Source of the DNA: an uncultured Clostridia bacterium
GTDB lineage: Bacteria; Bacillota; Clostridia; Oscillospirales; Ruminococcaceae
Reading direction: 5' to 3'
Length of the DNA stretch: 35,282 nucleotides
NCBI GenBank assembly: GCA_947177735.1
Contig: CAMWVP010000015.1
Coordinates: 1-35,282 of the forward strand
The translations under genes and the position numbers were made by a program. Shown here piece by piece: positions 24,869 through 32,712 of this stretch (its first letter is position 1; every line of letters starts with the position of its first letter). The notes below the pieces were generated by a model. That model saw only the letters and a program-made list of their open reading frames with translations. It had not been told where the DNA came from and did not search any database.

Positions 24869-25702
24869 TTAATTTCGGTTATTGCTTATGCAATGGCTCT
24901 TTGCCACACATAGTTCGCATTTGGGAGCGGCTTTCAAGCATATTTCTCCAAAGCCGCTCGCACAGTATGACCACAAGATGTAATCAACCTCGGCAGTTGG
25001 CTTGTTCATCTTAACCGCTATATCGGCAACAATATCAAACGTTTCATAAATCGGAACCGTTTCCTTATCGGAACAGCCGAGTATTTTACTGCCCAAAATT
25101 CTTCGGATATGCCTGTCTGGTTTTGCGAGGTCATATCCGACATTCCGCAGATATTCGGCTGTAAGAGCCTCGCCCATTTGTGACATTTTAAAAGGGCTGT
25201 TCTGCGCGGAAAGGACAAGCACAAGTGTTTTCAGCGAACCGTCTATTTCTATGAAGTTCCGATAAAAGTTGTCAATGCTTTCGTATTGATTCTCTAAACG
25301 CTGAAATATTTTGATGTTGACCTCAATTAAAGCCTTTATCTGCTGTCGGGTGTATTGGCTCGTGTAATGCAGTGCCTTGACCGAGTTGTATAATTTATCG
25401 GTATCGGCTTTTAGCAGAGCCTTATAATCATATTGGCAAAATATCTTGTCAATAGTCGGAATGCCGCCTGTTATCGGGTCAATATCTTTTTCCAAACGCT
25501 CCCAAGGTGCGCCCGAACTCAACATTGAATAAACCATAGCTTGAATATGGTCGCTTATCGTAAATGTACCGCCATTATTGCGTTTTTCGATTTGCTTACA
25601 GATGTATGTGTTTTCCCACAACTGCTTTTCCCGAAGTTTTTCGCGCAGATACTTTTCCATAAGCTCTATGCTTTGGCATACTTCTTTCATATTGCTGTTC
25701 AA
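24869..25702 (-). CDS. Endonuclease III-like (HhH-GPD/FCL) protein
   Basis: The 277-residue protein ends with C255-x6-C262-x2-C265-x5-C271, exactly the [4Fe-4S] cluster loop of endonuclease III and MutY. Upstream of it, KPDRHIRRIL (~194) sits where these glycosylases have their catalytic aspartate (D-x-H-x-x-R). The rest is helical. The usual GVGxKTA hairpin-helix-hairpin and the catalytic lysine are not evident; MGEALTAEYLRNVGY stands there. It is therefore a divergent member, possibly binding rather than cutting DNA. I prefer the TTG at 25702, with GAGGTG 6 nt upstream overlapping the XRE stop; an ATG at 25723 has no ribosome site. Function on the island is unknown. Confidence 0.7.
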   Translation of the reverse strand: MNSNMKEVCQSIELMEKYLREKLREKQLWENTYICKQIEKRNNGGTFTISDHIQAMVYSMLSSGAPWERLEKDIDPITGGIPTIDKIFCQYDYKALLKADTDKLYNSVKALHYTSQYTRQQIKALIEVNIKIFQRLENQYESIDNFYRNFIEIDGSLKTLVLVLSAQNSPFKMSQMGEALTAEYLRNVGYDLAKPDRHIRRILGSKILGCSDKETVPIYETFDIVADIAVKMNKPTAEVDYILWSYCASGFGEICLKAAPKCELCVAKSHCISNNRN

Positions 25703-25712
25703 TATGCACACC

Positions 25713-25937
25713 TCACTTACCATTGCTTTTTACGGGATTTCGGGTGAATTCGATAAATAATTCGGGGCTGACATTCAACGCAAGACAAATTGACTTTAAA
25801 TCATCAGCATACATTATTCGTCTGCCGTTCATCATTGCGTTAAACGTTGATTTCGGAATACCCGCTCTTTGTGCAACGGATATTTGTTTCAAGCCGTTAT
25901 CATCAATATAGGCGCGAACCTTTTCATAAACTCTCAT
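25713..25937 (-). CDS. Small XRE-type helix-turn-helix regulator (leftward)
   Basis: The 74-residue protein is mainly a Cro/CI-type helix-turn-helix: YIDDNGLKQISVAQRAGIPK followed by STFNAMMNGRRIMYADDLKS. It ends soon after the fifth helix (ALNVSPELFIEF). AGAGGTGA precedes the ATG at 25937; the longer frame runs into the promoter and is unlikely. It opens the operon that contains the Nth-like and membrane coiled-coil genes and is divergent from a second XRE gene. Palindromes between the two are probable operators. It is likely a repressor of this operon or of its neighbour. Confidence 0.85.
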   Translation of the reverse strand: MRVYEKVRAYIDDNGLKQISVAQRAGIPKSTFNAMMNGRRIMYADDLKSICLALNVSPELFIEFTRNPVKSNGK

Positions 25938-25953
25938 TTCGTCACCTCTTTTG

Positions 25954-25968
25954 TCAAGATTTTCTTGA
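25954..25968. promoter_or_regulatory. Operator-like palindrome O1
   Basis: TCAAGA-TTT-TCTTGA is a perfect inverted repeat with a 3-bp centre. It lies just downstream of the leftward -10 box, near the transcription start. Its TCAAGATTTT half recurs at 26024-26034. Confidence 0.65.
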
Positions 25969-25977
25969 TATATCTTT

Positions 25978-26006
25978 ATTATATCACAGCAATTCTGAAA
26001 AGTCAA
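25978..26006 (-). promoter_or_regulatory. Strong leftward promoter of the XRE/Nth-like operon
   Basis: On the minus strand, TTGACT (26001-26006) and a perfect TATAAT (25978-25983) are separated by 17 nt. Confidence 0.85.
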
Positions 26007-26025
26007 CGGATTTTTACAGAATATC

Positions 26026-26039
26026 AAGATTTTTATCTT
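26026..26039. promoter_or_regulatory. Operator-like dyad O2
   Basis: AAGAT-TTTT-ATCTT overlaps the -35 box of the rightward promoter and shares TCAAGATTTT with O1. A repressor bound here would block the rightward gene. Confidence 0.5.
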
Positions 26040-26066
26040 TACATTTCAGTTTTTATGTTGTATAAT
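26038..26066 (+). promoter_or_regulatory. Rightward promoter of the second XRE gene
   Basis: TTTACA (26038-26043) and a perfect TATAAT (26061-26066) are separated by 17 nt. The predicted transcript starts about 15 nt before the TTG start codon. Confidence 0.75.
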
Positions 26067-26088
26067 ATATTTGAGGCAGGTGATCGGT

Positions 26089-26406
26089 TTGAAATACGAA
26101 ATCGGAAACAGAATTCGCAAATACCGTGAAGAATGTGGAATAAGTCAAGTTCAGTTAGCGCAAAAGCTGGGAGTCAGCAACAGCAGAGTATCAAACTGGG
26201 AGCAGGGCATAAACCGCCCCGACGCGGATATAATTGCCGAGATATGCCGTGCACTCAACGTTTCTCCCAGTGATTTACTCAATGTCAGACTTTCACAGGA
26301 CGAGTTCAGCGAACACGAAAGAAAGCTCATTAAGGCTTACCGTGCCAAAGAGGATTTACAGAAAGCCGTCAATATTCTTCTTGGTGTTGATAAAGATAAT
26401 ATGTAG
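26089..26406 (+). CDS. XRE-family regulator (rightward)
   Basis: The 105-residue protein has a Cro/CI-type helix-turn-helix at its start (YREECGISQVQLAQKLGVSN, then SRVSNWEQGINRPDADII). A short helical tail (EHERKLIKAYRAKEDLQKAV) may mediate dimerisation. I chose the TTG at 26089, preceded by AGGTGAT; an in-frame TTG at 26071 has no ribosome site. It is the only rightward gene in this part of the island and is divergent from the smaller XRE gene. The pair resembles a two-repressor switch of phages and integrative elements. A non-coding gap of about 215 nt follows it, holding only the terminator of the RT unit. Confidence 0.88.
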   Translation: MKYEIGNRIRKYREECGISQVQLAQKLGVSNSRVSNWEQGINRPDADIIAEICRALNVSPSDLLNVRLSQDEFSEHERKLIKAYRAKEDLQKAVNILLGVDKDNM

Positions 26407-26560
26407 CGAGGTTGTAAATCCTTAGAATTTCGTAGAATTACTTTAAATGGTATAAATCCTTTCCGACATATATTCAGCCTTGCAGAACCTAAGAGCGTGG
26501 TGAAAACACCCCAAAAACCTTTTATATATATGAGGGTACAAAAACCGAGAGAATTTCTGC

Positions 26561-26608
26561 AAAAAACAAAAGCCATTGACACTGCCTTTCGACGATTTCA
26601 ATGGCTTT
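26561..26608 (-). terminator. Terminator of the reverse transcriptase unit
   Basis: An 11-bp perfect stem, AAAGCCATTGA (26569-26579) with TCAATGGCTTT (26598-26608), has an 18-nt loop. On the minus strand it is followed by TGTTTTTT. It lies 14 nt after the 57-residue gene. Confidence 0.85.
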
Positions 26609-26622
26609 CTTTGGCTCTGGAA

Positions 26623-26796
26623 TTATTTGTTATACAAATACTCTTGAACCGCGGTTAAAAACCAATACGCCATAAGAAGTCTGTTTTCAACTTCATGCGG
26701 CAGGTCAATCCGAGTTTCCAGGACATCGCAAATGTAGTTTTTGGCATATCCCAGAAGTTCAATCGGGCTGATTTCTTGTTCAAAGAAATTCTCCAT
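26623..26796 (-). CDS. Small acidic protein (57 aa) downstream of the RT
   Basis: The frame opens with MENFFEQEISPIELLGYAKN and ends in FLTAVQEYLYNK. An AAAGGGATGA ribosome site lies in the 15-nt gap after the RT stop. The product is acidic and probably all helical. I do not recognise it. Because the gene directly follows the reverse transcriptase and precedes a good terminator, it is probably a partner or accessory of the RT. Confidence 0.7.
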   Translation of the reverse strand: MENFFEQEISPIELLGYAKNYICDVLETRIDLPHEVENRLLMAYWFLTAVQEYLYNK

Positions 26797-26811
26797 AATA
26801 TCATCCCTTTC

Positions 26812-28056
26812 TCAATCCGTGTATTTTTTGTCTAAATCCATAAAAAGGTTTAGGACATAATCTACAATCCTCTTGTCGTTGGTCGATTTGTGTATATAAG
26901 AGTATACCTCATATTCAACACTGTAGAGGGATTGTTTAACTGCAATATTGATGTAATAGTTAAACCACCCTCTGATAAGAGCGTTTAATTTCTCGCAAGT
27001 AATCTTGTAAGAGCGGGTAAAATCTCCTTTCAATATTTTCCCGATTTTTTCAAGTAATGAAGTAACGTTCTTGTCTGTCGGCACTGAAATTATTCGGTTG
27101 TCGACCTTGTACACTCTCCAACCGAGAAACGAAAAACCATTTTCAATAAAGGTGAGTTTTGTTTTCTCGGCAGAGAGCGAAAGTCCTCTCTCACACAAAA
27201 ATCGTTGAACCAACGACATAACGGATTGTACCAAAAGGGGTTTATCAACTCCAAATATGATAATATCATCAGCGTATCTGACCATACAAACAGATTGTTG
27301 GAAATGTTCATACAGAACTCGCTCCAATCCGTCTAAGGTCATATTACAAATGACAGTTGATAAACAGCCCCCTTGCGGAACGCCGCGCTCTGTTTGATAA
27401 AGAGTAGACCTTTCGACATATCCACACTTCAGAAATTTCTTTAGTATGGCTTTGTCCATAGGAATATTGTCCAATATCCATTTATGGCTGATATTATCAA
27501 AGCAGGATTTAATATCCGCTTTCAACACCCATTTCATTTTCGGATTGTGGAACAATATATCTCCGCACCTGACTATAGCGTCACGACAGCTCCTGTTCGG
27601 ACGAAATCCAAAAGAGCTATCATCTGCCGTCAACTCGGCAATAGGTTCTAATGCAAACTTATACAATGTCTGCATTATTCGGTCTCTCACCGTCGGTATA
27701 CTTATAGGTCGCAATTTCCCGTTACTTTTCGGAATATATATCCTCCTCAACGGTTGGGGTTTGTATCCCCTTTGGTTATTATATAAAACATTATACAAAA
27801 CCTCTTCAAGCTCTCTACAATCTACACCAAGTGTTTTACAACCTCTACTACGCGACACTACATCAACAGCTAACACTCTCGCATAATACGAACGTGTCAT
27901 CATATGCTGCAAAATGTCAACTTTATCAAAACATCTACGCGAGTAGGCTCCCGCAATACGCTGTTGCAGCTTTTTAACACGCATTTTCGCTATATCAAGG
28001 TCTATACCTTGTAAATAGCATTTGGTGTCAGAAGCAGCACACGTTTTAGCGCTCAT
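26812..28056 (-). CDS. Free-standing group-II-intron-like reverse transcriptase
   Basis: This 414-residue RT is of the group II lineage. It has an N-terminal RT-N segment (MRVKKLQQRIAGAYSRRCFD), palm motifs VLKADIKSCFDNIS (~182) and RGVPQGGCLSTV (~223), the catalytic RYADDIIIFG (~262) and FSFLGWRVY. A maturase/thumb domain (LNALIRGWFNYYINI) follows. No HNH endonuclease domain is present. No intron ribozyme surrounds it: a 58-codon gene ends 59 nt upstream, a 57-codon gene starts 15 nt downstream, and no domain V motif is visible. It therefore looks like a host-adapted or defence-type group-II-like RT. AGGAG lies 9 nt before the ATG. SP in the usual GVPQG..SP motif is ST here. Confidence 0.88.
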   Translation of the reverse strand: MSAKTCAASDTKCYLQGIDLDIAKMRVKKLQQRIAGAYSRRCFDKVDILQHMMTRSYYARVLAVDVVSRSRGCKTLGVDCRELEEVLYNVLYNNQRGYKPQPLRRIYIPKSNGKLRPISIPTVRDRIMQTLYKFALEPIAELTADDSSFGFRPNRSCRDAIVRCGDILFHNPKMKWVLKADIKSCFDNISHKWILDNIPMDKAILKKFLKCGYVERSTLYQTERGVPQGGCLSTVICNMTLDGLERVLYEHFQQSVCMVRYADDIIIFGVDKPLLVQSVMSLVQRFLCERGLSLSAEKTKLTFIENGFSFLGWRVYKVDNRIISVPTDKNVTSLLEKIGKILKGDFTRSYKITCEKLNALIRGWFNYYINIAVKQSLYSVEYEVYSYIHKSTNDKRIVDYVLNLFMDLDKKYTD

Positions 28057-28115
28057 TTTGCTCGTCTCCTTTCAAAAGTTCTGCAACAACGCATTACTAT
28101 TCCTGTGTCGGACTA

Positions 28116-28292
28116 TTACTCCGACTGTTCTTTATCGGGACATAATGTCACCACCTCCTTTCGCTGTTCCGCTAGGAACTCTTCAAATTCTTTTTGGTGA
28201 GTTTTTACATAATCATCTATATCAGCATATATGGCTTGTGCGAGAGCGCGTGCTTGCTCTCGGCTGATTTCATAATTTTCAAGTTCTGTCAT
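28116..28292 (-). CDS. Small protein (58 aa) upstream of the RT
   Basis: The frame begins MTELENYEISREQARALAQA and continues as a charged helical protein (IYADIDDYVKTHQKEFEEFL) to a stop 59 nt before the RT start. GGGAGGGAAGG precedes the ATG. The 59-nt gap carries a small hairpin, GTCGGA with TCCGAC, and a strong AAAGGAGG site for the RT. I do not recognise the protein. It appears to be the first gene of the three-gene RT unit. Confidence 0.72.
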   Translation of the reverse strand: MTELENYEISREQARALAQAIYADIDDYVKTHQKEFEEFLAEQRKEVVTLCPDKEQSE

Positions 28293-28539
28293 ATATGCCT
28301 TCCCTCCCTTCGTTTTTTACAGGGTGCAAATTTTAATGATCTGCGCGTCCTACCCTATATAACGATGGCAATATTTTCCAATTACGAAAACAGGGGAAAA
28401 TCCTAAAATCTTACTTGTGATTGTTGCACAAAAAAATGCCAATTTGCAGATAATTAAATCCACAAATCAGCATAAAACGAGAAAGATTTATTTAAAAATT
28501 CGTCAAAATAACAAAATTTTCACTTTTTTTACTTTGGAC
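28293..28539. other. Non-coding right edge of the island
   Basis: No gene is visible. The stretch is AT-rich and holds the presumed start of the RT unit and the right boundary of the accessory island. No convincing promoter could be fixed. The intact tRNA terminator begins at 28540, so any insertion point must lie to the left of it. Confidence 0.4.
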
Positions 28540-28574
28540 AAAAAAATAACGCGGAACACCGAAATGTTCCGCGT
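28540..28574 (-). terminator. Terminator of tRNA-Ala
   Basis: A 10-bp perfect stem (ACGCGGAACA, 28549-28558, with TGTTCCGCGT, 28565-28574) has a six-base loop and is followed on the minus strand by TATTTTTTT. Confidence 0.9.
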
Positions 28575-28651
28575 ATTGTTTTTATGGTTCAAAACCAAAT
28601 CGTCACGGCAAATCCGCCGAGAAAGAAAATGGGTTTTGAATAATATTTTAG

Positions 28652-28727
28652 TGGTGGAGATAACGGGATTCGAACCCGTGACCTCTTACATGCGAAGCAA
28701 GCGCTCTCCCAGCTGAGCTATACCCCC
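28652..28727 (-). tRNA. tRNA-Ala (anticodon CGC)
   Basis: The 76-nt gene folds as a standard cloverleaf on the minus strand. The 5' end GGGGGTATAGCTCAG pairs with the 3' TATCTCC, with G-T pairs tolerated. The anticodon stem CTTGC/GTAAG encloses TTCGCAT, giving anticodon CGC for GCG codons. The T arm is CGGGTTCGAATCCCG. The 3' CCA is encoded. It has its own terminator 77 nt downstream. Confidence 0.95.
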
Positions 28728-28855
28728 ATAAGTAACGCCGAAAGCCGTATTGACTTTCAACGTTATAATTATACCACATTATCTCATATTTGTCAATAGG
28801 TTTTAGTTAAAATACTCTTATTCTATAATGAGAGAGCCACGCCCGGCTTTTTGCG

Positions 28856-28897
28856 AATTTCGCGAAGCGAAATTGAATTGCCATTAGGGCAATTCAA
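28856..28897. repeat. Tandem perfect hairpins downstream of purL
   Basis: AATTTCGC-GAA-GCGAAATT (28856-28874) is followed by TTGAATTGCC (28873-28882) pairing with GGCAATTCAA (28888-28897). The two stems share two bases and sit right next to the purL terminator. They resemble REP-type elements. Confidence 0.6.
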
Positions 28898-28899
28898 GC

Positions 28900-28938
28900 A
28901 AAAAAACGGAAATCGTCGGGCATTCAGCCCGACGATTT
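28900..28938 (-). terminator. Terminator of purL
   Basis: A 12-bp perfect stem, AAATCGTCGGGC (28910-28921) with GCCCGACGATTT (28927-28938), is followed on the minus strand by CCGTTTTTTT. It lies 13 nt after the purL stop. Confidence 0.92.
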
Positions 28939-28951
28939 GGTCAAGGGGTTT

Positions 28952-31900
28952 TTAGTTAAAATATTCCACGCCGCTCTTGAACAGAAGCTGCTCTTTGTTT
29001 CCGTCGACGTTTTTGGCAACGCTGTCGGTAAGGCGCTCGGTGTGACCCATTTTGCCGAGTACGCGTCCGTCGGGGGAGATTATGCCCTCGACCGCGCACA
29101 TGGAGCCGTTCGGGTTAAACATCGCGTCCATGGTGGGAGAGCCCTTGAGGTCAACGTACTGCGTGAGTATCTGTCCGTTGTCGATAAGCTTGCGGAGGAC
29201 TTCGCCGTGCGCGACAAATCTGCCCTCGCCGTGCGAAATGGGTATCGCGTGGATATCGCCGACCTTGCAGTTCGCGAGCCACGGAGACTTGTCCGTGCAT
29301 ATCTTGGTGTAGACAAGCTGCGACTGGTGGCGGCCTATCTCGTTGTAGGTCAATGTGGGGCTGTTGTCGGTAAGCGGAACAATATGCCCGAACGGCACAA
29401 GTCCGAGCTTTATCAGCGCCTGGAAGCCGTTGCAGATACCGATCATCAAGCCGTCGCGCTTGTGGAGCATATTCTCGACTTCCTCGGCGATCTTCGGGTT
29501 GCGGAAGAACGCGTTGATGAACTTCGCCGAACCCTCCGGCTCGTCGCCGCCGCTGAAGCCGCCCGGCAGCGCAATCATCTGGGTCTGCTCGATCAGCTTG
29601 GCGAACGCGTTCACGCTCTCCTCGATATCGGCTGCGGAGAGGTTCTTGATAACGAATATCTCACTCTTTGCGCCGTACTTCTCGAACGCCTTAGCCGTAT
29701 CGTACTCGCAGTTCGTGCCGGGAAATACGGGGATAAGCACGCGCGGCTTAGCGATCTTCGGGGAGGTATGGTTGAGCAGAAGCTCACTTCCGCCCGTGTA
29801 CTCAACCTTTTCGGGAGCGGGCTTGAAGCTCGTTTTCTGCTTGAATACAGGCTCGAGAACGTTGTTCCACTTCTCCTCCAGCTTGGCAATATCAAGTTTG
29901 GAATCACCGCAGATTATCTCGTATTCGGGAATGGTCTCGCCGATAATGCGAACGTCATCGCAGTCGCCCTCCAACTCGAGGATAAACGCGCCGTAAACGG
30001 GGGTAAACAGCTCGTCGTCGGAGAGCGCGTCCAGCTTAGCGCCGACGTGATTACCAAGCCCCATTTTGAATACGCCCTCGGCAACGCCGCCGTTTGCGAC
30101 GCTCCACACGGAGATAGCCTTTTTGTCCGCGATAAGCTTCTCGACGGTCTTGAATACCGTCTTTACGCTCTCAAAATCGGGCAGTCCGTTTTCGTCGTAC
30201 TTCGGCGCGATATAGCCTATCTTGCTGTACGGACACTTGAACTCCGCGGAGATGATGTTGTCGGTCTTAGCCGTCGATACCGCGAACGAAACCAAGGTCG
30301 GGGGAACGTCTATATGCTCGAACGTTCCGCTCATGCTGTCCTTGCCGCCGATAGCTCCGCAGCCCATTTCGAGCTGTGCGCGGTATGCTCCGAGCAGCGC
30401 CGAGAACGGCTTGCCCCAGCGCTCCGCCTTGCCCTGAGTCCGCTCAAAGTACTCCTGGAACGTCAGCCAGCACTTCTCGTAAGTACCGCCCGCCGCTACT
30501 ACCTTCGCGATACTTTCAACTACCGCGCAGACCGCTCCGTGATACGGAGACTGCTCGGAAACGGCGGGATTGAAGCCCCAACCCATTATCGAAGCCGTGG
30601 TGGTATTGCCACCGAGAACGGGCAATTTCGCCGCCATTGCCTGAACGGGGGTCTGCTGCGTTCTGCCGCTGAACGGCATAAGCACGGTAGCGCCGCCGAT
30701 AGTGCTGTCGAAGCGCTGAACCAATCCCCTTTGCGAGCATACGTTGAGGTCGGTCACGAGCTTTGCCCAATCCTCGGCGGTATTCTTTCTGCCCGTGGAG
30801 TAGCTTACGTTGACCTCGGGTACGGCAACATCGGTGTGCTTCTCCGCGCCGTTGGAGTTGAGGAACTCGCGGGAGATATCAACAATAGTCTTGCCGTTCC
30901 AGTTCATTTTAAGTCTCGGCTCCGCCTTGACTACCGCGACGGGAGTGCTCTCCAGATTTTCCTTAGACGCCAGCGCGCGGAATGTGTCGACGTCCTCTTT
31001 TGCTACTACGACCGCCATTCTCTCCTGCGATTCGGAAATAGCGAGCTCCGTGCCGTCAAGTCCGTCGTACTTCTTGGGAACGGCGTTGAGGTCTATTTCC
31101 AGACCGTCAGCAAGCTCGCCGATAGCGACGGAAACGCCGCCCGCGCCGAAGTCATTGCAGCGCTTGATAAGGCGCGTAGCTTCGGGGTCGCGGAACAGTC
31201 TCTGCAGCTTGCGCTCCTCGGGAGCGTTGCCCTTTTGCACCTCTGCGCCGCAGCTATCCAATGACTGAACGCTGTGCGCCTTGGACGAACCCGTAGCGCC
31301 GCCGCAGCCGTCGCGTCCGGTTCTGCCGCCGAGGAGGATTATGATGTCGCCGGGTGCGGGACGCTCGCGGCGGACGTTCTCAATGGGAGCCGCGCCGACT
31401 ACCGCGCCGATCTCCATTCTCTTAGCCATATAGCCGGGGTGATATATCTCCGCAACATGACCCGTAGCCAGACCTATCTGATTGCCGTAAGAGGAATAAC
31501 CCGCGGCTGCCGTGGTGGTTATCTTGCGCGGCGGCAGCTTGCCCGCGAGGGTCTTCTCAACGGGGAGAAGCGGGTCGGAAGCGCCCGTTACGCGCATTGC
31601 CTGATATACATAGGAACGTCCGGAAAGCGGGTCGCGGATAGCGCCGCCGAGGCAGGTCGCCGCGCCGCCGAACGGCTCGATCTCGGTGGGGTGGTTGTGA
31701 GTTTCGTTCTTGAACATCAGCAGCCATTCCTCGTCCTTGCCGTCAACGTCGACGGTTATCTTGACGGAGCAAGCGTTTATCTCTTCGCTCTCATCAAGGT
31801 CGGGAAGCAGACCGTCCTTTTTAAGCTTCTTAGCCGCCAAGGTCGCGATGTCCATAAGGCAGATCGGCTTATTGCCGCGCCCTAATTCCTCGCGATCAGC

Positions 31901-32653
31901 CTTGTACTCGGCGTAGGTTTTCGCAATGTATTCGGGCTTGATATCCGCGTTGTCGATTATCGTGCCGAACGTCGTGTGACGGCAGTGATCGCTCCAGTAA
32001 GTATCGATCATGCGTATCTCGGTAATGGTCGGGTCGCGGTGCTCGCTCTTGAAGTAGTCCTGACAGAACTTGATATCGTCGTTGTCCATTGCAAGACCGT
32101 ACTTAGTTACAAAATCCGCAAGCTCCGCGTCGGACTTCTCAATAAAGCCGTCCAGAGTTTCTACCTCTGTCGGTATCGTGTACTCGGCCTTGAGCGTGTC
32201 CTTTTTCTCGAAGCCGCACTCGCGCGACTCAACCGCGTTTATCAGATAGTGCTTGATATGCGCGAATTCGTCGTCGGTGATCTTACCCTTTATAATGTAT
32301 ATCTTGGCGTACTTCACGTCGGGGCGGTCGCCCTTGCAGAGCATCTGGATACACTGCGCCGCCGAGTCCGCGCGCTGGTCGAACTGTCCGGGCAGGAACT
32401 CCACCGCGAACATACGCTCGTCCTCCGAAAGCTCGGGGAGCTCCTCGAACACGTTGTCGACGGGCGGCTCGGAGAATACCGTCGGAACCGACTTTTTGAA
32501 ATTCTCCTCCGACAATCCCTCGACGTCGTAGCGGTTGATGACGCGCACGCCCTCCACCGACTTCATTCCCAGAGCGACGGTCAAGTCCTCCAGCACTGCC
32601 ACGCCGTCAACGGCAAAGAGCTTTTTCTTTTCCACATAGATACGGTAAACCAT
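28952..32653 (-). CDS. purL: Phosphoribosylformylglycinamidine synthase, fused PurL-PurQ type
   Basis: This 1,233-residue enzyme makes FGAM from FGAR, glutamine and ATP, the fourth step of purine synthesis. The N-terminal PurS-like part is followed by two AIR-synthase-like halves. The signature KNETHNHPTEIEPFGGAATC is followed by LGGAIRDPLSGR. The C-terminal glutamine amidotransferase domain (from about residue 975) has VFPGTNCEYD, LPGGFSGGDEP, the nucleophile in GICNGFQALI and the SHGEGRF histidine/glutamate. The size and fused layout match the clade-II enzyme of clostridia. AAGGAG precedes the ATG. It lies downstream of the toxin-antitoxin pair with only a 59-nt gap, so partial read-through is possible. 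No purine riboswitch was seen in that gap. Confidence 0.97.
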   Translation of the reverse strand: MVYRIYVEKKKLFAVDGVAVLEDLTVALGMKSVEGVRVINRYDVEGLSEENFKKSVPTVFSEPPVDNVFEELPELSEDERMFAVEFLPGQFDQRADSAAQCIQMLCKGDRPDVKYAKIYIIKGKITDDEFAHIKHYLINAVESRECGFEKKDTLKAEYTIPTEVETLDGFIEKSDAELADFVTKYGLAMDNDDIKFCQDYFKSEHRDPTITEIRMIDTYWSDHCRHTTFGTIIDNADIKPEYIAKTYAEYKADREELGRGNKPICLMDIATLAAKKLKKDGLLPDLDESEEINACSVKITVDVDGKDEEWLLMFKNETHNHPTEIEPFGGAATCLGGAIRDPLSGRSYVYQAMRVTGASDPLLPVEKTLAGKLPPRKITTTAAAGYSSYGNQIGLATGHVAEIYHPGYMAKRMEIGAVVGAAPIENVRRERPAPGDIIILLGGRTGRDGCGGATGSSKAHSVQSLDSCGAEVQKGNAPEERKLQRLFRDPEATRLIKRCNDFGAGGVSVAIGELADGLEIDLNAVPKKYDGLDGTELAISESQERMAVVVAKEDVDTFRALASKENLESTPVAVVKAEPRLKMNWNGKTIVDISREFLNSNGAEKHTDVAVPEVNVSYSTGRKNTAEDWAKLVTDLNVCSQRGLVQRFDSTIGGATVLMPFSGRTQQTPVQAMAAKLPVLGGNTTTASIMGWGFNPAVSEQSPYHGAVCAVVESIAKVVAAGGTYEKCWLTFQEYFERTQGKAERWGKPFSALLGAYRAQLEMGCGAIGGKDSMSGTFEHIDVPPTLVSFAVSTAKTDNIISAEFKCPYSKIGYIAPKYDENGLPDFESVKTVFKTVEKLIADKKAISVWSVANGGVAEGVFKMGLGNHVGAKLDALSDDELFTPVYGAFILELEGDCDDVRIIGETIPEYEIICGDSKLDIAKLEEKWNNVLEPVFKQKTSFKPAPEKVEYTGGSELLLNHTSPKIAKPRVLIPVFPGTNCEYDTAKAFEKYGAKSEIFVIKNLSAADIEESVNAFAKLIEQTQMIALPGGFSGGDEPEGSAKFINAFFRNPKIAEEVENMLHKRDGLMIGICNGFQALIKLGLVPFGHIVPLTDNSPTLTYNEIGRHQSQLVYTKICTDKSPWLANCKVGDIHAIPISHGEGRFVAHGEVLRKLIDNGQILTQYVDLKGSPTMDAMFNPNGSMCAVEGIISPDGRVLGKMGHTERLTDSVAKNVDGNKEQLLFKSGVEYFN

Positions 32654-32712
32654 ATTGTTGTCTCCTTTATTTTTTAGCCTGTCAGCTTATCGGAAAAACG
32701 GGTGGACAGGGC

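Noticed and set aside
26812-28056. Diversity-generating retroelement or retron RT
   Set aside because: The RT has a group-II-like GVPQGG motif and a maturase/thumb domain, and no template/variable repeat pair or msr/msd-like structure was seen.
26407-28320. Complete group II intron around the RT
   Set aside because: Small genes leave no space for the ribozyme, and no domain V-like sequence is visible.
28937-31264. 775-codon plus-strand frame opposite purL
   Set aside because: It is an antisense shadow of the GC-rich purL coding sequence.
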